Part shown: positions 55,734 to 64,000 of the stretch, one piece after another
How the letters are laid out: each line of letters opens with the position of its first letter
How positions within the stretch are numbered: the stretch's first letter is position 1
DNA from: Belliella buryatensis
GTDB lineage: Bacteria; Bacteroidota; Bacteroidia; Cytophagales; Cyclobacteriaceae
Assembly (NCBI RefSeq): GCF_900188245.1
Contig: NZ_FZOK01000011.1
Span: 112,711 to 176,710 of the forward strand
Reading direction: 5' to 3'
Length of the DNA stretch: 64,000 nt
The notes under the pieces: generated by a model
What the model was told of the DNA's origin: nothing
What the model saw: the letters and a program-made list of their open reading frames with translations, nothing else
Databases searched by the model: none
Made by a program: the position numbers and the translations under genes

Positions 55734-56509
55734 TCAGTAAACTATCCCAAATACACGAAGACGCAATCCTTGGAGAAGGTGTTCATGTAGACCCTTTTAC
55801 CATGATCCATGAAGATGTCATTATTGGAGAAGGTACATGGATAGGTTCTAATGTAACTATATACCCAGGTGCTAGGATAGGCAAGAACTGCAAGGTTTTT
55901 CCTGGAGCTGTTATTTCAGCCATTCCTCAAGATTTAAAATTTCAAGGTGAAAAAACACTCGTGGAGATTGGTGATAATACCACCATCAGAGAATGTGTCA
56001 CGATCAGTCGAGGTACAGTAGACAAAATGACCACTAAAGTAGGTGGCAACTGCCTATTAATGGCTTATGTACACATAGCACATGACTGCATAGTAGGGAA
56101 TAATGTCATCATCGCTAATGCAGTTCAAGTTGCGGGGCATGTAATCATAGATGATTGGGCGATTGTTGGAGGTAGTAGCGCAATTCACCAGTTTGTAAAA
56201 GTTGGAATGCATTCCATGATTTCAGGTGGCTCACTCGTGAGAAAAGATGTGCCTCCATTCACTAAAGCAGCAAGAGAACCACTTAGCTATGCCGGAGTCA
56301 ACAGTCTTGGTCTAAGAAGAAGAGGATTTTCAAGTGAGACAATTAGTCATATTCAGGATGTCTACCGTTACCTCTTCCTCAATAGCCTTAATAACAGCAG
56401 AGCTTTGGAAGAAATAGAGGTAAATCTACCAGCTACCAAAGAGAGAGATGAAATAGTAAACTTTATTCGTTCTTCTGAACGAGGAGTGATGAAAGGTTAC
56501 ATCCAATAA
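55730..56509 (+). CDS. lpxA: UDP-N-acetylglucosamine acyltransferase
   Basis: First lipid A enzyme; moves a 3-hydroxyacyl chain from ACP to UDP-GlcNAc. 259 residues: hexapeptide beta-helix (1-185), the catalytic His in YVHIAHDCIVGNN, the GGSSAIHQFVKVG block, and a C-terminal helical domain. Coupled to lpxC-fabZ by ATGA. Full length. Confidence 0.95.
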   Translation: MISKLSQIHEDAILGEGVHVDPFTMIHEDVIIGEGTWIGSNVTIYPGARIGKNCKVFPGAVISAIPQDLKFQGEKTLVEIGDNTTIRECVTISRGTVDKMTTKVGGNCLLMAYVHIAHDCIVGNNVIIANAVQVAGHVIIDDWAIVGGSSAIHQFVKVGMHSMISGGSLVRKDVPPFTKAAREPLSYAGVNSLGLRRRGFSSETISHIQDVYRYLFLNSLNNSRALEEIEVNLPATKERDEIVNFIRSSERGVMKGYIQ

Positions 56510-56510
56510 G

Positions 56511-57137
56511 ATGATTCAGATAGCGCTGGTCAATGCTTCCAAACGATTTCAATATGAATGGATATTCAGAAATCTGAGCACTAATATTCCAGCAGGGTCA
56601 AAGTGGGCAATTACCGGAAGCAATGGATCTGGAAAGTCTACTTTGATCAAATCTATAGCAGCTCTAAACCCTTTGACTGAAGGGTCTGTAAAGTATTTTT
56701 TTGAAGGTAAAGGTATTTCTGAAGAACACATCTATCAATATTTGACCATTTCCGCTCCATACTTAGAGCTACCTGAAGAATTTAGCTTACTAGAGATTCT
56801 TAAATTTCATTTTCATTTTAAAAAAGTATTCCAAAATCTTTCTTTTGAAGAAATGATTGAAGAGATGTATTTGGAAAATCACAGCCAAAAACCAATCAAT
56901 CAATTTTCTTCGGGAATGAAGCAAAGACTGAAATTAGGGCTTTGCCTTTTTTCAGATGTCCCTCTTGTTCTGTTAGATGAGCCTACCTCCAATCTTGATG
57001 AAAAAGGAGTGAACTGGTACCTCCAATTAATAGATAAATTTGGTAAAGGCAGGACTATTCTCGTTTGCTCTAATGATCCAAGAGAATATACTTACTGTGA
57101 AAATGAAATACGCATCGAAAACTATAAGTTAAAATAA
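56511..57137 (+). CDS. ABC transporter ATP-binding protein
   Basis: 208 residues: Walker A GSNGSGKST, signature FSSGMKQRLKLG, Walker B VLLDEPTSNLD. Begins one base after lpxA. No membrane partner follows. Short CcmA-like subunits in this place are common in Bacteroidetes; the transported substrate is unknown, but the operon suggests lipid or envelope transport. Confidence 0.85.
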   Translation: MIQIALVNASKRFQYEWIFRNLSTNIPAGSKWAITGSNGSGKSTLIKSIAALNPLTEGSVKYFFEGKGISEEHIYQYLTISAPYLELPEEFSLLEILKFHFHFKKVFQNLSFEEMIEEMYLENHSQKPINQFSSGMKQRLKLGLCLFSDVPLVLLDEPTSNLDEKGVNWYLQLIDKFGKGRTILVCSNDPREYTYCENEIRIENYKLK

Positions 57138-57197
57138 GTGTTTGATTCTTCGGTCATATGTTTAAATTTACAATTCTCAAATAATTATAACCCTATT

Positions 57198-57695
57198 ATG
57201 AATAAGTTAATACTTAATCTTTTATTGATATCAGCTTTTGGCTTGGTGCTTTTTGGATGTAAAAAAGGTGACGATCCTGCTCCACAAAAAACTCCCGAAG
57301 AATTGGCAATAGAAGACCTAGCCGGTAGTTCTTCTATCACATGGACTGTTGCTGGAGGTGGTAGTGTAACGAGAGACAGCAGAGCGGAAACCAACCTTTA
57401 TGCTAATTTCGAAATAACTTTTGCTGCAAATCAAAATAGTAAAACCTACAATACTGTCAATGGAGGAGATCTTTTTGATGGCTCAGGAAACTGGAATTTT
57501 GTAGGAACAGATGTTTCGAAAATCATCCTAGCGGGAACAAGGCCTGCATCTGGCCCTGAAATTTCTTTTACGAGGTCAGGTTCAGATCTTGTTCTGACTT
57601 TTACCATCGTTGCTCCAGGTTCTGGGGAAAAAATCACTCCCCCTAATGCCGCTATTGCTGGTAATTATAGATTTTCGCTGAAAAGAAAACCTTGA
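57198..57695 (+). CDS. Lipoprotein of unknown function
   Basis: 165 residues from ATG 57198 (20 upstream codons rejected because they precede the signal sequence). Lipobox LFGCKKGDD. The mature part has one domain of about 130 residues with strands and Gly/Ser/Thr-rich turns (SSITWTVAGGGSVTRD, LVLTFTIVAPG), reminiscent of small beta-sandwich lipoproteins. Ends the lpx operon, before a terminator. Confidence 0.7.
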   Translation: MNKLILNLLLISAFGLVLFGCKKGDDPAPQKTPEELAIEDLAGSSSITWTVAGGGSVTRDSRAETNLYANFEITFAANQNSKTYNTVNGGDLFDGSGNWNFVGTDVSKIILAGTRPASGPEISFTRSGSDLVLTFTIVAPGSGEKITPPNAAIAGNYRFSLKRKP

Positions 57696-57717
57696 TATAA
57701 TTTATATCGGAAATAAG

Positions 57718-57752
57718 AAAGCCTTGATTTCATCAATGAATCAAGGCTTTTT
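57718..57752. terminator. Bidirectional terminator between the lpx operon and mutS2
   Basis: 12-bp stem (57718-57729 with 57739-57750), A tract on one side and T tract on the other, between convergent units. Confidence 0.8.
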
Positions 57753-57773
57753 TGATTTTAATATTTCTTTAGC

Positions 57774-60161
57774 TTATGATTTAAGCTCAATCAAGGTCAC
57801 TCCTGCACCACCTCGATCTGCATGTTCGTCAGAAACTTTCTTGACCTGAGACATATTGTGTAGAATATTTCTTGTGATATTCTTGAGGATTCCGTCCCCT
57901 TTTCCATGTACAACTCTTAGATCTTTGAGACCTAACATATGTCCATCATCTACAAAGTTTTGCAACAGAGGTAAAATTTCTTCCCCTCTTCTTCCTCTGA
58001 TATCCAAATTAGGAGAAAAATCCATCATCTTAGCATTAGTATCAAAGCCTGACCTTTTGGCAATTGATTTTTTTTCCTTTTTCATTTCAGAAGAAGATAT
58101 TTTCTCCAGTCTTTTGAGTTTCACATTGGACTTCAAGTCCCCTATGCTTATCTCCACATCCTTGCTCTTGATTGCAAGTACTTCTGCTACAGCACCATTA
58201 TCTTTCACTCTAACAAAATCTCCCACTTGAATTTCTCCCCCTATCACCTTGATTTCAGGAGCCATAATTGCTTCTTTTTCAGGCTTAACCTTTGCTTTGA
58301 ATACTTCCAAGTCAGCTCTCAATTTCTTGGTGGCTTCTTTATCAGCTTTTTTCTCCTTGATGGACTTGATGGTGATCTCAATCTTTTTATTTACTTCATC
58401 TAGTAGGGCTTTTGCTTCAGCTTTAGCTTCTTGGATATATTGCTTTTTATTAATATCTATGGTTTCTTTCAGCTGCGTATACTCCTTCATTCGCTGATCT
58501 AGCAGTCGTTCCTTTCTTGCATTTTCGCTAACCAATTGCTCATACTTAACTTTTTCATTTTCAAGCTTATTGAGCATGCGGTCATACCGTACACGCTCTT
58601 CACCAATATTGGCCTTAGCATAATCAATAATATCTTTGGATATCCCAATTTTGGACGCTATCTCAAGAGCGAATGAACTACCAGGCTTACCTATTTCTAA
58701 CTGATAGAGGGGTTCAAGCCTATCTACATCATAGCGCATGGCGCCATTAACCAAGCCTTGGTTTTTAGATGCAATTTCTTTCAAATTCCCATAGTGCGTA
58801 GTAATGATGCCATATGCTCCAGATTTATTCAATTCCAAAAGTATGCCCTCTGCTATGGCTGCACCAAACTGTGGCTCAGTCCCAGTTCCAAATTCATCAA
58901 TAAAAAGAATTGTTTTTTTGTTGGCAAACTGTGTGAAGTACTTCATACTCATCAAATGAGAACTGTAGGTACTAAGGTCATTTTCTATATTTTGTTCATC
59001 GCCTATGTCGATAAAGAAATTATCAAAGACCGTACATTTTGAATGCGGATCCAAAGGGATCAGTAAGCCACATTGCAACATATATTGCAACATGGCCACA
59101 GTCTTTAAGGTCACTGATTTACCTCCAGCGTTTGGTCCTGATATCACCAAAAGCCTCCTATTGTGATCCAGTTGGATATTGAGAGGGGTAACTTTTTTAC
59201 CCTGCTGGGCTAAAGCAAACTGTAATAAGGGATGCTTTGCATTGTACCACTCGATTTGCTTTGCTTTTTCAACGAGCGGCTTGGCAGACTCTGTTTTTAA
59301 AGCAAATTTGGCTTTTGCTCTAATAAAATCTACCAAACCCAAGAATTGGAATGCTTTCCTCAAATCTGGGATATAACTTCTGAGTATATCCGTCAATTGA
59401 GTAAGGATTCGCTGGATTTCCCGGCGTTCCATATATTCTAAATCCTTGAGTTCATTATTGATATCTAGTACTTCAGCAGGCTCTAGAAATACAGTCTGAC
59501 CAGTAGCAGATTCATCATGGATAAATCCTTTTATTTTTCTTTTATTCTCTGCCAAAACAGGAATTACCATCCTTCCTCCTCTGATAGTAACAGAAGCATC
59601 TTCTGGTGTCAAGCCCTTGGATCTAGCTTCTCTAAAAATTCTATCCAATACCTTTCTTAACCGACTTTCTTCATAAAGTATTTGTGAGCGAATCAAAGAT
59701 AAATCCTTAGATGCATTATTTCTGATTTTCCCTTTTTCATCTATCACCCGCTCAATTGCCTTCAGCAGCGTTTGATCCAGCTGTACTAACCCAAGAAGTT
59801 GATGAAGATTGGGGTATTCTTCTGAGAATTTATTGAAAAAATTCACACATCCCACCAATGTAAAAAGGGATAGCTTGATTTCATGAAAATCATCCTCGTA
59901 TAAAAAAGTACCTTCAACCTTAGCCTTATCGAGGTAAGGATGAATATTAGTATAATTAGAAGTGGGAAAAGTCTCTCCTGAAATTAATATATGTCTAAAC
60001 TCTTCCGTTTGATCAAGAAGTCGTACAATCAAGCTCAAATCTTTTGAAAAAGTCATTTTATCAACAAAGGCAGTTCCTAAAGAACTGGAGCATTCTTCTT
60101 TGATCAATTCTCTGATTTTGTCAAAATTGATCTTCTCTTCCAGACTAATTGGGTAATTCAT
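57774..60161 (-). CDS. mutS2: Endonuclease MutS2
   Basis: 795 residues from ATG 60161 (GTG 60164 rejected). MutS core and clamp region, ATPase with Walker A GPNAGGKSVTLKT and STYSSHLMSMKYF, a long coiled coil (about 520-640), and a C-terminal Smr nuclease domain (LDIRGRRGEE, VHGKGDGILK). Acts on collided ribosomes and/or recombination intermediates, not mismatch repair. Overlaps the DUF4296 gene by 17 bases. Confidence 0.93.
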   Translation of the reverse strand: MNYPISLEEKINFDKIRELIKEECSSSLGTAFVDKMTFSKDLSLIVRLLDQTEEFRHILISGETFPTSNYTNIHPYLDKAKVEGTFLYEDDFHEIKLSLFTLVGCVNFFNKFSEEYPNLHQLLGLVQLDQTLLKAIERVIDEKGKIRNNASKDLSLIRSQILYEESRLRKVLDRIFREARSKGLTPEDASVTIRGGRMVIPVLAENKRKIKGFIHDESATGQTVFLEPAEVLDINNELKDLEYMERREIQRILTQLTDILRSYIPDLRKAFQFLGLVDFIRAKAKFALKTESAKPLVEKAKQIEWYNAKHPLLQFALAQQGKKVTPLNIQLDHNRRLLVISGPNAGGKSVTLKTVAMLQYMLQCGLLIPLDPHSKCTVFDNFFIDIGDEQNIENDLSTYSSHLMSMKYFTQFANKKTILFIDEFGTGTEPQFGAAIAEGILLELNKSGAYGIITTHYGNLKEIASKNQGLVNGAMRYDVDRLEPLYQLEIGKPGSSFALEIASKIGISKDIIDYAKANIGEERVRYDRMLNKLENEKVKYEQLVSENARKERLLDQRMKEYTQLKETIDINKKQYIQEAKAEAKALLDEVNKKIEITIKSIKEKKADKEATKKLRADLEVFKAKVKPEKEAIMAPEIKVIGGEIQVGDFVRVKDNGAVAEVLAIKSKDVEISIGDLKSNVKLKRLEKISSSEMKKEKKSIAKRSGFDTNAKMMDFSPNLDIRGRRGEEILPLLQNFVDDGHMLGLKDLRVVHGKGDGILKNITRNILHNMSQVKKVSDEHADRGGAGVTLIELKS

Positions 60162-60507
60162 CACTTTCTTTTACGTTCCCTTCTTTTTCGATTACATTCA
60201 AAGAATCGATTACTCTAGCATAAACTCTATCTATGATTCTAGGTCTTGCCAAGTAGTATTCTAAACTCCTATGGAAAACTGAATCTATCACCTGATGTTT
60301 TCGAAATACTTCCTTCTCAAACATGGGATACAAATTTCTCGATGAATCATAATTGATAGGCAAAGTACTTACATACCCTTCTGCGATATGAATATCAATT
60401 AGCATTCCTACCATTTGATCTTCATTGAGAATATCTTCTGGTTTATCTTCATTTCTGCAAGATTGAAGTAAAAGGATAAGCGGTATAAAGATTAGCAACT
60501 TTTTCAC
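60145..60507 (-). CDS. DUF4296 lipoprotein
   Basis: 120 residues starting at GTG 60507; lipobox LLLQSC then RNEDKPEDIL. The helical DUF4296 pattern LNEDQMVGMLIDIHIAEGYV is clear. Restricted to Bacteroidetes; function unknown. A minus-strand TAATTTTG box lies at 60519-60512, close enough to leave almost no leader. Translationally coupled to mutS2. Confidence 0.8.
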   Translation of the reverse strand: MKKLLIFIPLILLLQSCRNEDKPEDILNEDQMVGMLIDIHIAEGYVSTLPINYDSSRNLYPMFEKEVFRKHQVIDSVFHRSLEYYLARPRIIDRVYARVIDSLNVIEKEGNVKESDELPN

Positions 60508-60597
60508 GTTCCAAAATTAACACTTTAAACAGAGAACCACATATAAATTTTATTATTCAAAAGACTGCCTTAAATTAGACATCCGAAAACAAACTCC

Positions 60598-61476
60598 ATG
60601 AACCAACTACTAAAAAAACTTCGAAGATATGAAATCATGATCCGGAAAGTGGCCAACAACCACCTTCAAGGAGACTACCAATCTATATTCAAAGGTGCAG
60701 GGTTAGAGTTTGATGACTTGAGACCATATCAGTATGGTGATGACGTAAGGACCATCGAATGGAAAGTCTCTGCCAAAGGTCATGGAACTTTTGTCAAAAC
60801 ATTCAAAGAAGATAAAGATCAAAGCGTCTATTTCCTATTAGACATCAGTGGTTCTCAAGATATCGGGGCATCTGGTAATAAGAAAATAGACAAAGGAAAA
60901 GAAGTAGCTGGTGTTTTGACCCTCGCTGCCATTTTCGAAGGAAGCCAAGTTGGTTTAGTATCTTTCTCTGATCAAAAAGAAAAAATTATTCTCCCTGGAA
61001 AAGGACCAAAGCAAGGAGTTAAAGTGATACAAGGTATTTTCAATCATGAAAATAAATCTTTAAAGACAAATCTAAAGGAGATGTTCTCTTTTGCCTTGAA
61101 CCTGATCAAAAAGCGTAGCATCATTATTGTGATTTCCGATTTCATCGATGAAGGATATGAGCGCCCTTTCAAAGCCTTAGCTGAGAAGCATGACTTAGTT
61201 GCTATTCAATTAACTGACCCAAGAGAATCTAAACTTCCTGCATTAGGTATTATACCTGTTTATGACAAGGAGGAAGGGAAAACTACTTGGGTAAATACTG
61301 CATTTGGATCATTTTCTAAGAAAATTACAGATACATTTACTACAGAAAGAGATCTGCTCAAAAGAATATGTAAAAAAAATCAAATTAACTACCTTGAAAT
61401 AGATACGGGGCAAGACATAGTTTTACCCTTGATCGAATTGTTTAAGACCAGAAATAAAACCATGAAACGTGGCTAA
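60598..61476 (+). CDS. DUF58 / von Willebrand-like protein of the Bat cluster
   Basis: 292 residues with the DUF58 block (FDDLRPYQYGDDVRTIEWKVSAK) and a vWA-like fold (FLLDISGSQDIG; IIIVISDFIDEGY). In Bacteroidetes such proteins work with MoxR-type AAA ATPases as a cytoplasmic assembly factor; no moxR is present upstream (mutS2/DUF4296 diverge). Overlaps the next gene by 8 bases. Confidence 0.85.
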   Translation: MNQLLKKLRRYEIMIRKVANNHLQGDYQSIFKGAGLEFDDLRPYQYGDDVRTIEWKVSAKGHGTFVKTFKEDKDQSVYFLLDISGSQDIGASGNKKIDKGKEVAGVLTLAAIFEGSQVGLVSFSDQKEKIILPGKGPKQGVKVIQGIFNHENKSLKTNLKEMFSFALNLIKKRSIIIVISDFIDEGYERPFKALAEKHDLVAIQLTDPRESKLPALGIIPVYDKEEGKTTWVNTAFGSFSKKITDTFTTERDLLKRICKKNQINYLEIDTGQDIVLPLIELFKTRNKTMKRG

Positions 61477-62368
61477 AATTTATAAATTCCTTTTCTTCAT
61501 AGCACTCCTCTTTTCTTTTCAATTAAGTCATGGACAAGAATTGAAAGTTGAAGGTTATTTCATGCAAGATTCGGCCAAAATTGGAGAGAAAGTACCGTAC
61601 GTACTGAAAGCAAAATACAGTAAAGGTATGAATGTGGTATTCCCTGATTCCACTTTTGATTTCAGTCCTTTTGTTTTGCTAGAAAAACAAACTTTCATGA
61701 GTAGTACCAAAGAGGGCATCACACTTGATAGTGCCATCTATTACGTTTCCAATTTTTCTTTAGACCCTGTTTCCAATTTTTCTTTACCTGTTTTTGAAGT
61801 AATGAAATATGACAGCTTGGAATATTATCCAGAAGAGGCCTCGCTGACATTAAAACTATTAATCGATCCACTTCCAGAACAGCTATTATTCAAAGACAAC
61901 AATATCTATCAAATACTACCTAAGAGCTTTAATTACCCATTATTAATTGCTGTTATTGTATGCTTAATCATTATAATTCTAGTTCTCTTTTTCTTTTTTG
62001 GAGATGCGATCAAAAAACAATTTCAAACTTGGAGTGAAAAGAGGAAATATAAAAGATTTATTACTAAATGGGAAAAAGCAGAGAAAACCTTTGCTTCTAG
62101 GCCAGATATGGATGGAGCTGACGAACTATTGGGTTTATGGAAGACCTATATGGAGCACTTGAAAAATAGGCCTTTCAGAGAATGGACGACTATTGAAATA
62201 TCAGAGTTTCTAGAAAATAAAGAGATCATCAAAGATTTCAGAGAAATAGAAATGATTATCTATGCTGGCAAAAAAGGGCAAGATATAAGCCAAGCCTGTA
62301 GAAACCTAAAAGGAATCTGCGCTGAAACTTACCAACAAAAAATTACCCAAAAACATGAGCGTAAATAG
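61469..62368 (+). CDS. Membrane-anchored protein of the Bat cluster (BatD-like)
   Basis: 299 residues starting at GTG 61469. Signal peptide ending in SHGQ, a periplasmic beta domain (about 22-145), a membrane helix (about 153-177), and a basic cytoplasmic tail with WEKAEKTFASRPD. The layout fits the protein usually found between DUF58 and BatA. Overlaps batA by 14 bases. Family name uncertain. Confidence 0.65.
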   Translation: MAKIYKFLFFIALLFSFQLSHGQELKVEGYFMQDSAKIGEKVPYVLKAKYSKGMNVVFPDSTFDFSPFVLLEKQTFMSSTKEGITLDSAIYYVSNFSLDPVSNFSLPVFEVMKYDSLEYYPEEASLTLKLLIDPLPEQLLFKDNNIYQILPKSFNYPLLIAVIVCLIIIILVLFFFFGDAIKKQFQTWSEKRKYKRFITKWEKAEKTFASRPDMDGADELLGLWKTYMEHLKNRPFREWTTIEISEFLENKEIIKDFREIEMIIYAGKKGQDISQACRNLKGICAETYQQKITQKHERK

Positions 62369-63401
62369 TATCTCTGATTTCATTTCACTGTATTGGTTTT
62401 TGCCTGATACTTTCAAAAACTTTGATTGGGAAAACCTTTGGGCACTTCATTTATTATGGATCATTCCTCTTTTAATGCTCTTGAGGAAATTTGTTAAGTT
62501 TTTAAAAAACCCTGTTCTAGAATTGTCCCTCCCAGGCTCTGTAGCATCTAACAATCCATGGACTTATCTTAGGCTAATCCCTACACTTTTTTTCTTACTG
62601 ACCTTGTGGATGGTATCAATAGCAATCGCACGGCCACAAAAATCGAATGAAAGAATAGAACAGTATACTGAAGGTATTGACATCATGTTAGTCTTGGATA
62701 TTTCAGAATCTATGGATTTACAAGATTTTCAACCCAACCGACTTGAGGCGGCCAAAGAAACTGCAATTGACTTTATCAATGGTCGATTTGGGGACCGCAT
62801 TGGGATGGTTATATTTTCAGGAGAAGCTTATTCATTAGCTCCATTGACTACTGATTATGGATTATTGACAGATTTGATCAAAGATATATCATTCAACATG
62901 ATGGATGCGAAGGGTACTGCTATTGGAAGTGCTATTGCTTCGGGGACTAACAGAATGAGAGAGGCTGAATCAAAATCAAAAGTGATGATTCTACTTTCTG
63001 ATGGAGAGAACAATGCTGGCAATGTAGATCCTATATTTGCTGCGGAGCTAGCGGCAGCTTTTGATATAAAAATTTATAGCATTGCTGTCGGTAAGGACGG
63101 AATGGTTCCTTATGGAGTAGATTTTTTTGGAAGGCCTCAGATGATAGAAAGTTATTTAGACGAAACTACTCTGAGGGAAATTGCTACCATAGGAGGTGGT
63201 AAATTTTACAGAGCATCTGATGACAATGCACTTGAGCAAATTTTTGAGGAAATAGATAGCTTAGAAAAAGCTGAAATTATCGAATCAAGATACAAGGAAA
63301 CAAATGATTATTACCGAGTCTATTTATTTTGGGGTCTATTGTTTTTCTTCAGCTGGATGACACTGAAAAGTACTTTCTTCAACAACTTCTTACTAGACTA
63401 G
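62355..63401 (+). CDS. batA: vWA-domain aerotolerance protein BatA
   Basis: 348 residues. Two N-terminal membrane helices (about 30-48 and 70-95), a vWA domain with the MIDAS motif LDISESM and later LTTDYGLL and LLSDGENNAG, and a C-terminal membrane helix (about 320-338). BatA is an inner-membrane protein linked to oxygen and stress tolerance in Bacteroides. No batB, batC or batE follows. Confidence 0.85.
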   Translation: MSVNSISDFISLYWFLPDTFKNFDWENLWALHLLWIIPLLMLLRKFVKFLKNPVLELSLPGSVASNNPWTYLRLIPTLFFLLTLWMVSIAIARPQKSNERIEQYTEGIDIMLVLDISESMDLQDFQPNRLEAAKETAIDFINGRFGDRIGMVIFSGEAYSLAPLTTDYGLLTDLIKDISFNMMDAKGTAIGSAIASGTNRMREAESKSKVMILLSDGENNAGNVDPIFAAELAAAFDIKIYSIAVGKDGMVPYGVDFFGRPQMIESYLDETTLREIATIGGGKFYRASDDNALEQIFEEIDSLEKAEIIESRYKETNDYYRVYLFWGLLFFFSWMTLKSTFFNNFLLD

Positions 63402-63948
63402 AATTTTTAATCTATATAGTTATTGGTTGTTTGAGTTATTGGGGGGGATTAGAGATTACAAGATTTTAAGATTGAAAAATTGGAAATTGAGTTGAAAGGT
63501 TTAAAAGTTAGCGGGGATTAAGGATAAGTTGATTGAGTTATTGGTTGATTGGGATATTGAGTTATGATGTGAGTTGACTACTCGAAGGAGGTGAAATTTA
63601 GTTTAAAGTTGATTTTGAGCTAAAGGAATTAGTTGATTTGGTTGATTGAGGGGTTAGTTGATTAGGTGAATAGGTATTAGGCTTGCAAGGGCTTGCCATA
63701 TTGGATAGATAGTGGTCAGCCTTGTATCTGAGGAAAAATACTGTCAAATGATAATCCGTTAAGCCTGTCTACGCCAGGTAGACGTGGGAGGATAGGGAAT
63801 ATACTGGTAACATACATTTAACGATGAACAATTTTAACGTTTAACAAATCTGGTTAGATTAAGATTTGGAAAGGCATATATCAACTTTATATAGCGAAGC
63901 ATATATCATTCTCTATCCATGAAAATATAGCTATAGGGTAAAAAACAC
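63402..63948. other. Non-coding region, cytosine-poor on the plus strand
   Basis: No ORF or RNA is recognised. Between 63421 and 63660 I count about six cytosines in 240 bases against many G and T, with recurring GTTGATTG / GAGTTATTGG words. Further on lies a short hairpin (GTCTAC at 63767-63772 with GTAGAC at 63778-63783) and AT-rich DNA with two CATATATC words. It separates batA from the rRNA operon. Confidence 0.7.
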
Positions 63949-63978
63949 AAAAGCCTTTCAGTTTCCTGAAAGGCTTTT
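63949..63978 (-). terminator. Terminator of the rRNA operon
   Basis: Perfect 13-bp stem (63949-63961 with 63966-63978) with a GAAA loop on the minus strand, followed by T-rich DNA; 10 bases past the 5S end. Confidence 0.85.
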
Positions 63979-63987
63979 TGATAATGT

Positions 63988-64000
63988 GGCGGCGACCTAC
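63988..64000 (-). rRNA. rrf: 5S rRNA, 3' end only (cut by window edge)
   Basis: The last 13 bases read on the minus strand GTAGGTCGCCGCC, the usual 3' end of Bacteroidetes 5S rRNA (after GGGAGA). The terminator just beyond supports this. Too short for certainty. Confidence 0.65.

Noticed and set aside
63765..63790. Hairpin GTCTAC..GTAGAC taken for a tRNA arm
   Set aside because: No acceptor, anticodon or T arm can be built around it.

Overview
The window is a chromosomal segment from a member of the Bacteroidetes, most probably the order Cytophagales. The pointers are: fused hisB and fused lpxC-fabZ; a PorX-type regulator of the type IX secretion system (response regulator plus PglZ domain); DUF4924, DUF4296, WG-repeat and DUF4097 proteins; many lipoproteins with a Cys after a short hydrophobic stretch; A/T-rich start regions with few Shine-Dalgarno sites; and several exact matches to the Bacteroidetes -7 promoter box TAnnTTTG. 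Almost all of it reads as ordinary core chromosome. I see no transposase, phage gene or CRISPR array.

Layout. 1-1780: end of hisC and the fused hisB, closed by a terminator. 1781-2250: non-coding, holding a nested inverted-repeat element made of six small hairpins. 2251-4690: a lipoprotein with two tandem truncated-haemoglobin domains, its small membrane-bound neighbour, and a TPR lipoprotein. 4878-7289: minus-strand operon mltG - thioesterase - YihY. 7366-11690: NUDIX, Sua5/YciO-like, WbqC-like and clpC. 11788-15968: an ECF sigma factor, its probable anti-sigma factor, two paralogous outer-membrane barrels and a DUF4097 protein in one minus-strand operon. 16166-23310: zinc-ribbon protein, ComEA-like protein, hemA, WG-repeat protein, lpxH with two secreted proteins, and an FKBP isomerase. 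23528-26243: an NtrC-type regulator and its kinase. 26920-32323: an LpxH-like phosphoesterase, a glycosyltransferase, a large glucosidase and rnhB. 32320-34583: a DsrE-like protein, then an AT-rich stretch of small unknown genes ending at a tRNA-Leu. 34683-42928: folD, lepA, DUF4924, a helicase, AcpH-like, a porin and ppa.

43083-48770 is the most interesting block. An E1/ThiF-like adenylating enzyme, a GNAT-fold acyltransferase, a 7TM-DISM sensor kinase and a receiver-kinase hybrid overlap one another on the minus strand. A receiver-only protein whose receiver closely resembles that of the hybrid is read divergently. This looks like a self-contained make-and-sense signalling module whose chemistry I cannot name.

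48767-57695: ald, tsaE and porX on the minus strand, and from a 51-bp divergent promoter an HD phosphohydrolase, lpxD, lpxC-fabZ, lpxA, an ABC ATPase and a lipoprotein. 57774-60507: mutS2 and a DUF4296 lipoprotein. 60598-63401: a short aerotolerance-type (Bat) cluster. 63402-63948 is non-coding and strikingly poor in cytosine. The last bases are the 3' end of a 5S rRNA gene on the minus strand with its terminator, so an rRNA operon lies just beyond the right edge.
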